Assembly: GCA_963693035.2 (NCBI GenBank)
Contig: CAXMMQ010000006.1
Coordinates: 806,001 to 870,000 of the forward strand
Length of the DNA: 64,000 bases
Direction: 5' to 3'
From: Lichenicoccus sp963693035
Lineage (GTDB): Bacteria; Pseudomonadota; Alphaproteobacteria; Acetobacterales; Acetobacteraceae
In this document: positions 36,385 to 44,523 of the stretch, piece by piece
How positions within the stretch are numbered: position 1 is the stretch's first letter
Layout: each line of letters starts with the position of its first letter
Translations under genes and position numbers: made by a program
The notes under the pieces: model-generated
Told to the model about the DNA's origin: nothing
What the model saw: the letters and a program-made list of their open reading frames with translations, nothing else
The model's database searches: none

Positions 36385-36610
36385 TAGAGCAATGGCATTA
36401 GCCATCATCAAGACTGCAAGTTGGTCCGGCTATCCGCCTCCGCAAAGTCTTCGCGCAGGAATCTCGCGTGGGCAGACCCGCGGAACTCCGGCCGGCTTGC
36501 GGATGTATCGGAAGCTTGCGGCAGGCGCCTCAACTAAATGGATCGTGGAGTAGATACTGAGGAATAGTACGCGTTTTACCACGCCCAAACCCTGTCGATG
36601 CTCGATCCGC

Positions 36611-37054
36611 CTACCGTCGCCTCCGAAATGGTAGCGACGGGCCCGGGTCGGGATCCAGTTCTTGCTTGCCTCGAGCGGTGACGCACACCGCGAGTGACGA
36701 AACCTGCACATTGCGGTTCCAGCCACAGGCAAAGAAGTCACCGAGCGGCACCTCCACCGAGGGATGCTCCTGCCCGTCCCAGAAGATGCGCAGGATCAGG
36801 GCACGCCATTGCGCATTCGCCGGCGTCATCCAGATCTGCTGGATCGCGCCGGGACCCTCGATGTCGGCAAGGCAGCGCGTCTCGCCCGGCTCGATGCGGA
36901 TCGACGGCGAGACCTTCCAGCCGACGCCGAGCCCGCGCGCATGGATTGCGCCGGTGCCGGTCTCCGCGCGACCGCCGCCGCCCTTCTCGCCGGTGAAGTT
37001 CTCCGGCGAGATCGACCGGGTGCGGGCGTTGGACAGGCGGAACAGGTTGCCCAT
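36611..37054 (-). pseudogene. Truncated DUF2961 (GH172-like) glycoside hydrolase, N-terminal part
   Basis: 147 residues of a DUF2961 protein with the family landmarks SISPENFTGEKGGGG, GWKVSPSIRIEPGETRCLAD, GPGAIQQIWMT, LRIFWDG and SVEVPLGDFFACGWN. Family members are about 350-400 residues, so more than half is missing. After VSSLAVCVT the sequence stops resembling the family. It follows the sugar permeases in the same direction by 31 bp, as the hydrolase of that operon. The loss is consistent with a deletion or insertion whose junction is near 36.6 kb. The 36385-36610 gap beyond it holds nothing recognisable. Confidence 0.75.
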
Positions 37055-37085
37055 GTTTCAGCCGAGGCCGCTGAAGTCGTTCATG

Positions 37086-37941
37086 CTATTTGAGCCCAGA
37101 CGTCTTGATGGATTCCATGATGCTGTGCTGGAACAGCAGGAACAGCACCATGGTCGGAATGGTCACCACGGAGGACGCCGCCACCACGTAGTTCCAGGAG
37201 CCGGAATACTGCCCCTGGAAGCTGACAATGGCCACCTGGACAACCCATAGATTTTTGCTGCTGGTGACCGTGAGCGGCCATAGAAAAGAATTCCAGTTGG
37301 CCAGGAATAACAGGATCGCGAGCGCGGCCAGGATCGGCCGGCTGAGCGGCAGAATGATCGAGGTGTAGATACGCCAGAAGCTGGCGCCATCCATCAGCGC
37401 CGCCTCCTCGAGTTCGCGCGGGAAGGAGAGGTAGAACTGCCGCAGCAGGAAGATCCCGAACGCATTGAAGATCGAGGGGTTGATCAGTCCACCATAGCTG
37501 TCGAGCAGGCCGAGCGACTTTACCAGGATGAACAGAGGCACGATGATGACGGGCAGAGAGATCAGGAATGTCGAGAACATGCCGAGGAAGATGACCTCGC
37601 GGCCCGGAAAGCGCAGCCGCGCGAGCGCGTAGCCTGCCATCGAGTGCAGCAGCAGAGCCACCGCCGTGACCACGGCCGAGACGAAGAACGTGTTAAACAG
37701 GGATCGCAGGAAATCGACCTGGGTGAAGACATAGACCAGGTTGTCGAAGGTCAGGTGCGACGGCGTGACGCCGAGCGAGAACACGTCCGCCTGCGGCTTG
37801 AAGGCGGTCACGAACATCCAGAGGATGGAGTGCGACCGTCAGCAGCGCCAGCACCAGCCCGACCAGGCTCCACGCACGCGCCGCGACCGCCGCACCGACC
37901 GGCGGCGAAAGGCTACTGGCCCTGCTCGAACCGGCCGCCAT
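37086..37941 (-). pseudogene. Sugar ABC permease (MalG-type), frameshifted near its start
   Basis: The main frame (37086-37817, 243 residues) is a CUT1-type permease with several membrane helices and the EAA loop LEEAALMDGASFWRIYTSIILP. Its expected first helix is in another frame: 37941 to about 37827 reads MAAGSSRASSLSPPVGAAVA and RAWSLVGLVLALLTVAL, after which one extra base shifts into ILWMFVTAFKPQADVF. Without the shift the protein would be about 280 residues, the normal size. Either the gene is inactive or the assembly has an error here. Confidence 0.75.
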
Positions 37942-38845
37942 GGGTCAGCGCGAACAGCAGCAGCGTCATCGCCATCAGCATGACCACCAGCGTCGTCGCC
38001 ATCGCGCTGGCATAGCCGAACTCGCTGTATTGGAATGCCTCCTGGTAGATGTAGTAGATCGCAAAGGAGGTCGAGTTGGCCGGTCCGCCCTTGGTCGTCA
38101 CATAGACCAGGTCGAAGGCCTGGCTGCCGGCAACCGCCGCGACCGCCGACACCAGCAGCACGAAGAAGCTAGTCGGCTTGAGCAGCGGCAAGGTGATGTA
38201 GAATAGCGATTTCACCGGCGTTGCACCATCCATGCGCGCCGCCTCGTAATATTCGCGTGGGATATCCTGCAGGCCGCCGAGAAAGATCAGCATGTAGAAG
38301 CCCATCAGGAACCACACGCTGATCACCACCAGGGAGGCGAGCGCGAAGCGCGGATCACCCAGCAGCGACAGGTTCGCAACGCTGAACAACGACAGGCCTT
38401 GGCTGACGATACCGAGCTTGTCGACCAGCAGTACCTGCCAGATGATCGCCACCACCACCAGGCTTACCATCTGCGGCATGAAGAACATGGTGCGCAGGAG
38501 GCCGGAGAGCCTGGATTGCCGCTGCACCAGCAGCGCCAGCCCGAGGCCCGAAAGATAAAGACTTGGGGCCAGCGCCGCCACATACTCGGGCGTTACGCGC
38601 TGGCTCTGCAGGAAGAGCTGGTCGTGCACCATGCGGCGATAGTTGGCCATGCCGATGAACCGGTAGCTGTCGAAGCCATCGACAGTGAAGAAGCCGATGC
38701 CGAGCGCCAGCAGCATCGGCAGGAAGGCGAACAAGGCGAGCCCAAGCAGGTCGGGCAGCACGAACAGCACGCCCGCGATCCGCTCCCGCCGGCGCAGCGT
38801 GAGGCCGCTCCCTCTGCGCGACGAGGATGCGTGCATCGCGGTCAA
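37913..38845 (-). CDS. Sugar ABC permease (MalF-type)
   Basis: A 310-residue CUT1-family permease with about six helices (AGVLFVLPDLLGLALFAFLP; RTMFFMPQMVSLVVVAIIWQ; ALASLVVISVWFLMGFYMLI) and the EAA loop PREYYEAARMDGATPVKSLFYITLPLL region. It pairs with the downstream permease and the upstream binding protein. It overlaps the binding-protein gene by 4 bases. No ATPase gene is present in this operon, so a shared MsmX-like ATPase encoded elsewhere is inferred. Confidence 0.9.
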   Translation of the reverse strand: MTAMHASSSRRGSGLTLRRRERIAGVLFVLPDLLGLALFAFLPMLLALGIGFFTVDGFDSYRFIGMANYRRMVHDQLFLQSQRVTPEYVAALAPSLYLSGLGLALLVQRQSRLSGLLRTMFFMPQMVSLVVVAIIWQVLLVDKLGIVSQGLSLFSVANLSLLGDPRFALASLVVISVWFLMGFYMLIFLGGLQDIPREYYEAARMDGATPVKSLFYITLPLLKPTSFFVLLVSAVAAVAGSQAFDLVYVTTKGGPANSTSFAIYYIYQEAFQYSEFGYASAMATTLVVMLMAMTLLLFALTHGGRFEQGQ

Positions 38846-40176
38846 AGAATTGGCGCGCCGCTATAGGTGCCGAGGAACCCGTCGATCTGCTGCGAGGCCA
38901 GATCGGCCTGCTTCGCCGGGTCCTCGCCGTTGAGCTGGCAGGCCTGGATCGCCTGCGAGATCGCCTGGTAGATTGGCGGCGGCACCCGCGGCTCGCCGCG
39001 CGCCTTTGGATAGATGCTGTCCTTGAACACCTTGAGGAAGTCGGTGTCGAAGGCCTTGGCGCCCTGGACGAAGGCCGAGTTTCGCGGCGGCATGTCGCTC
39101 TTGGCGACGGTGCACCAGTCGATGACGCGTTGGACGGAATCCGGCTTCGAGGATGCAAGGGCCCAGGCGCAGAAACTGGCGGCGGCTTCCGGATTGCGCC
39201 CGCGCGCGTTGGCGACGAACGCCCAGCCGCCACCGATGGTCATATACTCGCCGCCCGGAGGCACCGGCAGCCGGAACACGCCGTAGCGGAAATCCTTGGC
39301 GCCTCCGCGCAGCGCCGCGATCCCCCAGATGCCGCAATTCTGGATCGCGCAGTATCCCGAAGCGAGATTAGGAACGATGTCCCAGCCGCCCCCACCAAGC
39401 GGCTTGCGCGGCGCGCTGCCGGACTTGATCGCATCCTGCCAGAAACGCAGCGCCTGTATCGTGGCCGGGCTGTTGAACACGCTCTTGTTGCTGGCCTGGA
39501 TATCGCCGTGGCCCTGCCAGAGGAACGGATACCAGGTGTAGTTCTGGTAGTAGCCCGGCGTGGTCTCGAACAGCAGGCCGTATTGCTTCGCAGAGGTCAG
39601 CTTGCGCCCGAGTTCGAGCAGCGCCTCCCAGCTCTGCGGAACGTCGTGCTCGTTCAAGCCGGCTTTCTCGAACGCCTCGACGCTGTAGTACATTGCCATC
39701 GGCTCGACTTCCATCGGCACGCCGAAGAACTTGCCGCCGACGCGTCGTGTCGCGATCACGTTGGCGGGGAAGTCGGCCTGCGCCTGCGCGTCGATGAACG
39801 GGCTGAGGTCCTGCAGGATGCCACCATTATAGTAGCGCAGGAAATCGCCCGGACTGATGATGAAAAGGTCCGGCCCCTCTCCGGATGCGAACGCCGTCTG
39901 CAGCTTCGAGCCGTTCATGTACTCGCTGTTCGGGACATAGACGAGGTTGATCTGCTCGGGGTTCTGCTTGTTCCAGCGCTGCACGGTGTTCTCGAACCAC
40001 GCCGCCTGCGTCGGCACCGGACCGCCGGGAGCGTGCGGCTGCCAGAACGTCAAGGGTCCGGACGCCGCGTGCGCGCGCCCGATGAAGGGTGCCGTCAGCA
40101 GCGCGCCGGTGGCGCCGGCAATGATGGTGCGGCGGCAGATCGACGTGCCGCCAGCCAGGGTTTCCTCTGCCCGCAT
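38842..40176 (-). CDS. Sugar ABC solute-binding protein
   Basis: A 444-residue periplasmic binding protein (family 1). It has a Tat-like N-terminus with two arginines (CRRTIIAGATGALLTAPFIG) and the body ASGPLTFWQPHAPGGPV, EGPDLFIISPGDFLRYYNGG and MYYSVEAFEKAGL. The start at 40176 follows AGGGGGAACAACC, a strong ribosome-binding site. It is first in the importer operon and divergent from a LacI regulator, with a shared operator at 40235-40246. The adjoining DUF2961 fragment suggests an oligosaccharide substrate. Confidence 0.88.
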   Translation of the reverse strand: MRAEETLAGGTSICRRTIIAGATGALLTAPFIGRAHAASGPLTFWQPHAPGGPVPTQAAWFENTVQRWNKQNPEQINLVYVPNSEYMNGSKLQTAFASGEGPDLFIISPGDFLRYYNGGILQDLSPFIDAQAQADFPANVIATRRVGGKFFGVPMEVEPMAMYYSVEAFEKAGLNEHDVPQSWEALLELGRKLTSAKQYGLLFETTPGYYQNYTWYPFLWQGHGDIQASNKSVFNSPATIQALRFWQDAIKSGSAPRKPLGGGGWDIVPNLASGYCAIQNCGIWGIAALRGGAKDFRYGVFRLPVPPGGEYMTIGGGWAFVANARGRNPEAAASFCAWALASSKPDSVQRVIDWCTVAKSDMPPRNSAFVQGAKAFDTDFLKVFKDSIYPKARGEPRVPPPIYQAISQAIQACQLNGEDPAKQADLASQQIDGFLGTYSGAPIL

Positions 40177-40234
40177 GGTTGTTCCCCCTGCGTCGATTAT
40201 TCGCGCGTCGCTCTGCTTGCAGAACTTGCTGGTC

Positions 40235-40246
40235 TGAAACGTTTCA
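40235..40246. promoter_or_regulatory. LacI-family operator
   Basis: The perfect 12-bp palindrome TGAAACGTTTCA lies in the gap between the divergent importer operon and the LacI-type gene. Central CG and this symmetry are typical of LacI/GalR operators, so it probably represses the importer and the regulator itself until sugar binds. Confidence 0.75.
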
Positions 40247-40291
40247 AAGTAAGCTATCGCAGGTTCATCTTTGCTGCAACGGGTTGCCCTG

Positions 40292-41299
40292 GTGACAACC
40301 ATTCGTGATGTGGCCGCCCGCGCCCGCGTTTCGGTCGGGCTGGTGTCGTCGGTGCTGAACAACTCGGCGCGGGTCAGCCCGGGACTGCGATCGCGCGTGC
40401 TGCAGGCAGTAGACGAACTCGGCTACGTGCCGCATGCGGTGGCACGTAGCCTCAGGCTTGGCCGCACCGGCACCATCGGCCTGGTCATGCCGGACCTGAC
40501 CAACCCGCACTTCGCAGCGCTGGCCTGCATCATCGAGGCGGCGTGCGACGAGGCGGGCTTCATGCTGACGCTGTGCAGCACGTCGGACGACCATGCAAAG
40601 GAACTGCGGCAGCTGCGCCTCATGCAGCGCCAGCGCATCGACGGCCTGGTGTTCATCCCGGGCGGCCCATCCGCCGTCGACGCCGCCATGCTGCGCACTT
40701 CCATCACCGCGCCGGTGGTCATGCTGGACCGGACCGTCGCCGGGATCGAGGCCGACGCGGTGCTGCTCGACAACCGCCAGGCGGCAGAGGCGCTGACCGC
40801 CCATCTCATCGGGCAGGGCCATGCGCGCATCGGGCTGATCGCGGGACGCCCGGACATCGAGATCTCGCAGCATCGCGAAGCCGGCTACCGCGCGGCGCTG
40901 GCAAAGCACGGTCTTGCATGGGAGGCCGGGCTGATCGGCTATGGCCAGTTCCACGAGGACAGCGCCTGCGCCGCGACGCTCGCGCTGCTCGACCAGCCGT
41001 CGCCGCCGACGGCGCTGGTATCGACCAGCAACCACACCACGATCGGCATCATGCGCGCCCTGGCCGAGCGCCGGCTCGCCTGCCCCGCCGACATCTCGCT
41101 GGTGGCCATCGACGACCTGCCCTGGTCGAGCGGGTTCGAGCCGGAACTCACGGTGGCGGCGCAGCCGGCCGACGAGATGGGCCGGATTGCCTCGGCGTGG
41201 CTGCTCGACCGCGTCCTCGGCCGGTTCGGCGGCGGCGCCCGCACATCCGTCCACCGCGGACGGCTCGTCGTCCGCCGCTCGGTGCGCCCGCCCTGCTGA
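40292..41299 (+). CDS. LacI-family transcriptional regulator
   Basis: A repressor of about 335 residues. The N-terminal helix-turn-helix with hinge reads TTIRDVAARARVSVGLVSSV and VARSLRLGRTGTIGLV. A periplasmic-binding-like ligand domain follows (DGLVFIPGGPSAVDAAML; GHARIGLIAGRPDIEIS; ALVSTSNHTTIGIMRALAER). GTG at 40292 is chosen because the HTH begins right after it; a TTG at 40271 would add seven residues. It likely controls the divergent sugar importer. Confidence 0.88.
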   Translation: MTTIRDVAARARVSVGLVSSVLNNSARVSPGLRSRVLQAVDELGYVPHAVARSLRLGRTGTIGLVMPDLTNPHFAALACIIEAACDEAGFMLTLCSTSDDHAKELRQLRLMQRQRIDGLVFIPGGPSAVDAAMLRTSITAPVVMLDRTVAGIEADAVLLDNRQAAEALTAHLIGQGHARIGLIAGRPDIEISQHREAGYRAALAKHGLAWEAGLIGYGQFHEDSACAATLALLDQPSPPTALVSTSNHTTIGIMRALAERRLACPADISLVAIDDLPWSSGFEPELTVAAQPADEMGRIASAWLLDRVLGRFGGGARTSVHRGRLVVRRSVRPPC

Positions 41300-41316
41300 T
41301 CGTCAGCCGCTGATCG

Positions 41317-41817
41317 TCAGCCGTTGCCGGGCGCCGCCGCGGGCTGGTGCAACTGCACGCACAGCCTGAAATTCTGGATCGCCTCGTCGCCCGGCTGCAT
41401 GTCGATACGGACCGCCTGCGTCGGCCATTGCGGGGTCGAGATCGTCACCGTCTGGTCGGGGTCCAAGAAGCGTCCCAGGTCGGCCATCGAGATCGGCGCC
41501 ATCATGCCGACCGGTCCGGGGTCGCCGACCGGCACGAACGAACCGGTCCGGTCGAAGCTCAGGGTTGGGCGATCCACCTGCACCGGCCACGCAACCACGC
41601 TCAGCGACAGCGTAGGCAGGGCGGAGCCGGCGTCATAGCGCAGGGCGAGCGTCGCCTGCCCCGGGGCGTCGACCTTGAGCGCGCAGTAGGTCCGGCCATC
41701 GGCCAGGTCGCCGCTCACGCTGTGCCAGTGCGGAGCGGGGTCCGCGCAGGCCGGCCGGACCGTTGGCGCCGGCAGCACCAGGGCAGCGACCAGCAGGACG
41801 TGCAGGCGACGCATCAT
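41317..41817 (-). CDS. Secreted hypothetical protein
   Basis: A 166-residue protein with a signal peptide (MMRRLHVLLVAALVLPAPTV, cleavage near ACA-DP). The mature part has a beta-rich look (GDLADGRTYCALKVDAPGQA; ALRYDAGSALPTLSLSVVAW) with two cysteines. It resembles small periplasmic invasion-associated-type proteins in layout, but no family is assigned. The start at 41817 follows GAGAGGGTGTCG. Confidence 0.6.
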   Translation of the reverse strand: MMRRLHVLLVAALVLPAPTVRPACADPAPHWHSVSGDLADGRTYCALKVDAPGQATLALRYDAGSALPTLSLSVVAWPVQVDRPTLSFDRTGSFVPVGDPGPVGMMAPISMADLGRFLDPDQTVTISTPQWPTQAVRIDMQPGDEAIQNFRLCVQLHQPAAAPGNG

Positions 41818-41934
41818 CGACACACCCTCTCGCTGAACCCACCGGTATTGTTTGCCAAGGTGGCGACAAACCGCAGCCGGCGTCCACAGCTCACCCGTCA
41901 TGTCGGGCGATGTCACACTTTAAGAACGACCGCC

Positions 41935-42765
41935 TCAGCCGCCCGGCACGTCGTCCGCCAGCAGCAAGCTGATCCGGTGGCCCGGCACCGGGGTTCCGCA
42001 CTCCTTGGGCCCGCGCGGCAGGATCCGCCTGCCATGGAACAGGATCGCCGCCGGATGCACCCCTTCATGCACGAGTGCAAGTGCCACGCGGCGCAGCAGG
42101 TCGGCGCGCGCACCCGGATCGGCCGGCAGCGGTGGCAGGGCGATGTCGATCTCGGTGGTCCTCGCGTGCCCCATGCCGTGCAGGACGAGATCCATGACCC
42201 GGGCGTCGTCCTGGTCCGGGAATCTACCGGGGTCGGCGTGCATCAGGTAGCGGATCAACGGCACATCGGGCGGCACCGGACGGGTGTCGAGGCCGGCGAT
42301 CTTCGGCAGCGGCTTCGGCGGGTAGCCCCAGCGCGCCACCACGAAGCTCAGGACATTCGGCACGCCGGCGCCGCCCCCGCCGGTGCTCCCCACGCCATCG
42401 GTGCCGACGCGGTTGGTGCCGTAGAGCGGGTTGGCATAGCTGTAGGCGGTGCCGAACTCCTCGGTCTTGCTGCCGGTCTGCGGATCGTGCAGCACCTCGT
42501 GCGGCGGCTCCGGGGTCTTCAGGCGCGGGATGATGGTCTGCACCGACGACGAGGTGACGCTGTCATCCAGGCTCAGCGCCTGCGCGCCGGACGCGGGGGC
42601 CGTCAGCGAAAACGGCTGGGGTGCGGCGGTCTGCGCCGATGCCGGCGATGCCGGCGATGCCAGGAACCCCACGGAGAGGCCGCAGCCGATCGCGATGCAT
42701 CTCTCCAGCGCCTGCACAGCCGCGAGCATAAGCCGCCACTTGGCACCCGCGCGAGGCTTTCCCAT
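41935..42765 (-). CDS. Secreted hypothetical protein
   Basis: A 276-residue protein with an N-terminal signal (RCIAIGCGLSVGFLASPASP, cleavage near ASA-QT) and a Ser/Gly-rich linker. Its C-terminal part (RTTEIDIALPPLPADPGARA; LVHEGVHPAAILFHGRRILP) contains no motif that could be named. The start could be 42765 or 42729; the former gives a more basic signal-peptide head. It is divergent from the luciferase-like gene with only 9 bp between the starts, so their promoters must lie within each other's coding regions. Confidence 0.55.
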   Translation of the reverse strand: MGKPRAGAKWRLMLAAVQALERCIAIGCGLSVGFLASPASPASAQTAAPQPFSLTAPASGAQALSLDDSVTSSSVQTIIPRLKTPEPPHEVLHDPQTGSKTEEFGTAYSYANPLYGTNRVGTDGVGSTGGGGAGVPNVLSFVVARWGYPPKPLPKIAGLDTRPVPPDVPLIRYLMHADPGRFPDQDDARVMDLVLHGMGHARTTEIDIALPPLPADPGARADLLRRVALALVHEGVHPAAILFHGRRILPRGPKECGTPVPGHRISLLLADDVPGG

Positions 42766-42774
42766 CTTACGAGG

Positions 42775-43770
42775 ATGATCCCGTTCTCCGTCCTCGACCT
42801 GTCCCCGATCATCGAGGGGGGCGACGCGGCGCTGGCACTGCGCAACTCCCTCGACCTCGCCCGTCACGCCGACGCGCTCGGGTTCAGGCGCTACTGGGTG
42901 GCCGAGCATCACAACATGCCGGGCATCGCCTCGGCGGCGACCGCCGTGGTGATCGCGCACGTCGCCGGCGGCACCGGCCGCATCCGGGTCGGCTCCGGCG
43001 GCATCATGCTGCCGAACCACTCGCCGCTCACCATCGCCGAGCAGTTCGGCACCCTGGCCTCGCTGCATCCGGGCCGCATCGATCTCGGCCTCGGACGTGC
43101 GCCAGGCTCGGACCAGCGCACCATGCTGGCGCTGCGACGCGATCCCGGCAGCGCCGACCGCTTCCCCAACGACGTCGTCGAGCTGCAGGCCTATTTCCGC
43201 CCGGCCGTGCCGGGCCAGGCGGTGCGTGCGGTTCCGGGCGAAGGCCTCGACGTGCCGATCTGGCTGCTCGGCTCGAGCCTGTACAGCGCCCAGCTCGCCG
43301 CCATGCTCGGCCTGCCGTTCGCCTTTGCCTCGCATTTCGCGCCCGACCTGATGGACACCGCCATCGAGCTCTATCGTGGCCGTTTCGAGGCGTCGGATGC
43401 GCTCGACAAGCCCTACGTGATGCTCGGCGTGAACGTATTCGCCGCTGATACCGAAAGCCAGGCGCGCCGGCTGTTCACCTCAGCCCAGCAGCAGTTCATG
43501 ATGCTCAGGCGGGGCCAGCCGACCAAGCTGCAGCCGCCGGTCGACAGCATGGACGAGCTCTGGTCGCCGATGGAGGCGGCCGGCATCATGCGGTCACTGA
43601 GCGCTGCCGTGGTCGGCGACCGCCGGATGGTCCGCGACGGCATCGAGCGCTTCATCGAGGCGCATGGACCGGACGAGCTGTTGGTGGCCGCGCAGATCTT
43701 CGACCACGACGCCCGCCGCGACTCGTTCGAGATGGTGTCCGAGCTGCAGCGAAGCCGCGCTTTGGCCTGA
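42775..43770 (+). CDS. LLM-class flavin-dependent monooxygenase (MsnO8-like)
   Basis: A 331-residue luciferase-like protein with the group signature MIPFSVLDLSPIIEGGD, YWVAEHHNMPGIASAATAV, RIRVGSGGIMLPNHSPL and RIDLGLGRAPGSDQ. Such proteins use reduced flavin and oxygen; the substrate of this subgroup is unknown. The ribosome-binding site is poor (ACGAGG just before ATG). Confidence 0.88.
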   Translation: MIPFSVLDLSPIIEGGDAALALRNSLDLARHADALGFRRYWVAEHHNMPGIASAATAVVIAHVAGGTGRIRVGSGGIMLPNHSPLTIAEQFGTLASLHPGRIDLGLGRAPGSDQRTMLALRRDPGSADRFPNDVVELQAYFRPAVPGQAVRAVPGEGLDVPIWLLGSSLYSAQLAAMLGLPFAFASHFAPDLMDTAIELYRGRFEASDALDKPYVMLGVNVFAADTESQARRLFTSAQQQFMMLRRGQPTKLQPPVDSMDELWSPMEAAGIMRSLSAAVVGDRRMVRDGIERFIEAHGPDELLVAAQIFDHDARRDSFEMVSELQRSRALA

Positions 43771-43782
43771 ACACGGGCTGTG

Positions 43783-43932
43783 CTAATGCCGCAGGTGGCG
43801 CATCGAGACGATCAGGTCCGGACCGCGCAGCAGCGCCACGTTCAGCAGCACCGCGAGCACGATCAGGGACAGGCCCACGCAGACATAGTGATGCACGGCG
43901 AAGTCGAGCCACTGGTCGAACAGAACGGACAC
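43783..43932 (-). CDS. 49-residue single-span membrane protein
   Basis: A short gene starting with GTG at 43932, six bases after a perfect GGAGG. The product begins MSVLFDQWLDFAVHHY and has one membrane helix (YVCVGLSLIVLAVLLNVALL) and a basic end (SMRHLRH). The strong ribosome-binding site, hydrophobic helix and stop at 43783 support real coding. It lies between the monooxygenase gene and ribH, facing the former. No family is known to me. Confidence 0.55.
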   Translation of the reverse strand: MSVLFDQWLDFAVHHYVCVGLSLIVLAVLLNVALLRGPDLIVSMRHLRH

Positions 43933-44007
43933 GCACTGCCTCCGCCGGTTAACCCCTTCTAGTCAGCGAGACTATCAAGCAGCAGCCGGCGGAAAGTCGA
44001 CAGGAAA

Positions 44008-44508
44008 TCAGACCCCGCGCGCGATTTCCTGCAACACGGCGATGCTCTCGACGCAGGCGGCCGCCGCCTCCCGTCCCTTGTTGTGGGCGTCGTTGCGCGA
44101 GCGCACCACCGCCTGCTCGTCGGTGTAGGTTGTCAGCACCCCGAAGGCGATCGGCACGCCGGTGGCAAGCGACGCCTGCATGAGACCGGTGGCAGCACCC
44201 AGGCTGATGAACTCGAAATGCGCGGTGTCGCCCTTGATGACGCAGCCCAGGCAGATCACGCCGTCATAGCGCCGGGTCCGGGCCAGCGCCTGCGCCAGCA
44301 GCGGCAGCTCGAAGGCGCCGGGGCTTGCGAAAAGATCCTCGTCGCGCAGCCCGATCCCGTGCTCGGCGAGCCACGCCACCGCACCGGCGCGCAGGCCACC
44401 GGTCACGTCGGTGTTGAACCGGCTGACCACCAGGGCGAGCCGGGGCGGGGTCTTGAAGGCGAAGCTGGGCTCGGCACCCAGCGCATCCGGCTTGCTCATG
44501 CGGATCAT
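44008..44508 (-). CDS. ribH: 6,7-dimethyl-8-ribityllumazine synthase
   Basis: A 166-residue lumazine synthase, the penultimate step of riboflavin synthesis. Landmarks are LALVVSRFN, the SPGAFELPLLAQALA loop, VICLGCVIKGDTAHFEFI and FGVLTTYTDEQA. The conserved His of GDTAHFEF, the general acid/base, is present. The ATG at 44508 follows GGGAGAAAC. It is the last gene of the ribD-ribE-ribBA-ribH operon. Confidence 0.95.
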   Translation of the reverse strand: MIRMSKPDALGAEPSFAFKTPPRLALVVSRFNTDVTGGLRAGAVAWLAEHGIGLRDEDLFASPGAFELPLLAQALARTRRYDGVICLGCVIKGDTAHFEFISLGAATGLMQASLATGVPIAFGVLTTYTDEQAVVRSRNDAHNKGREAAAACVESIAVLQEIARGV

Positions 44509-44523
44509 GTTTCTCCCGATGAT

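Noticed and set aside
38530..38620. Suspected frameshift in the MalF-type permease
   Set aside because: The odd-looking segment SQRVTPEYVAALAPSLYLSG still fits the usual permease pattern before LGLALLVQ, and neither neighbouring frame reads better.
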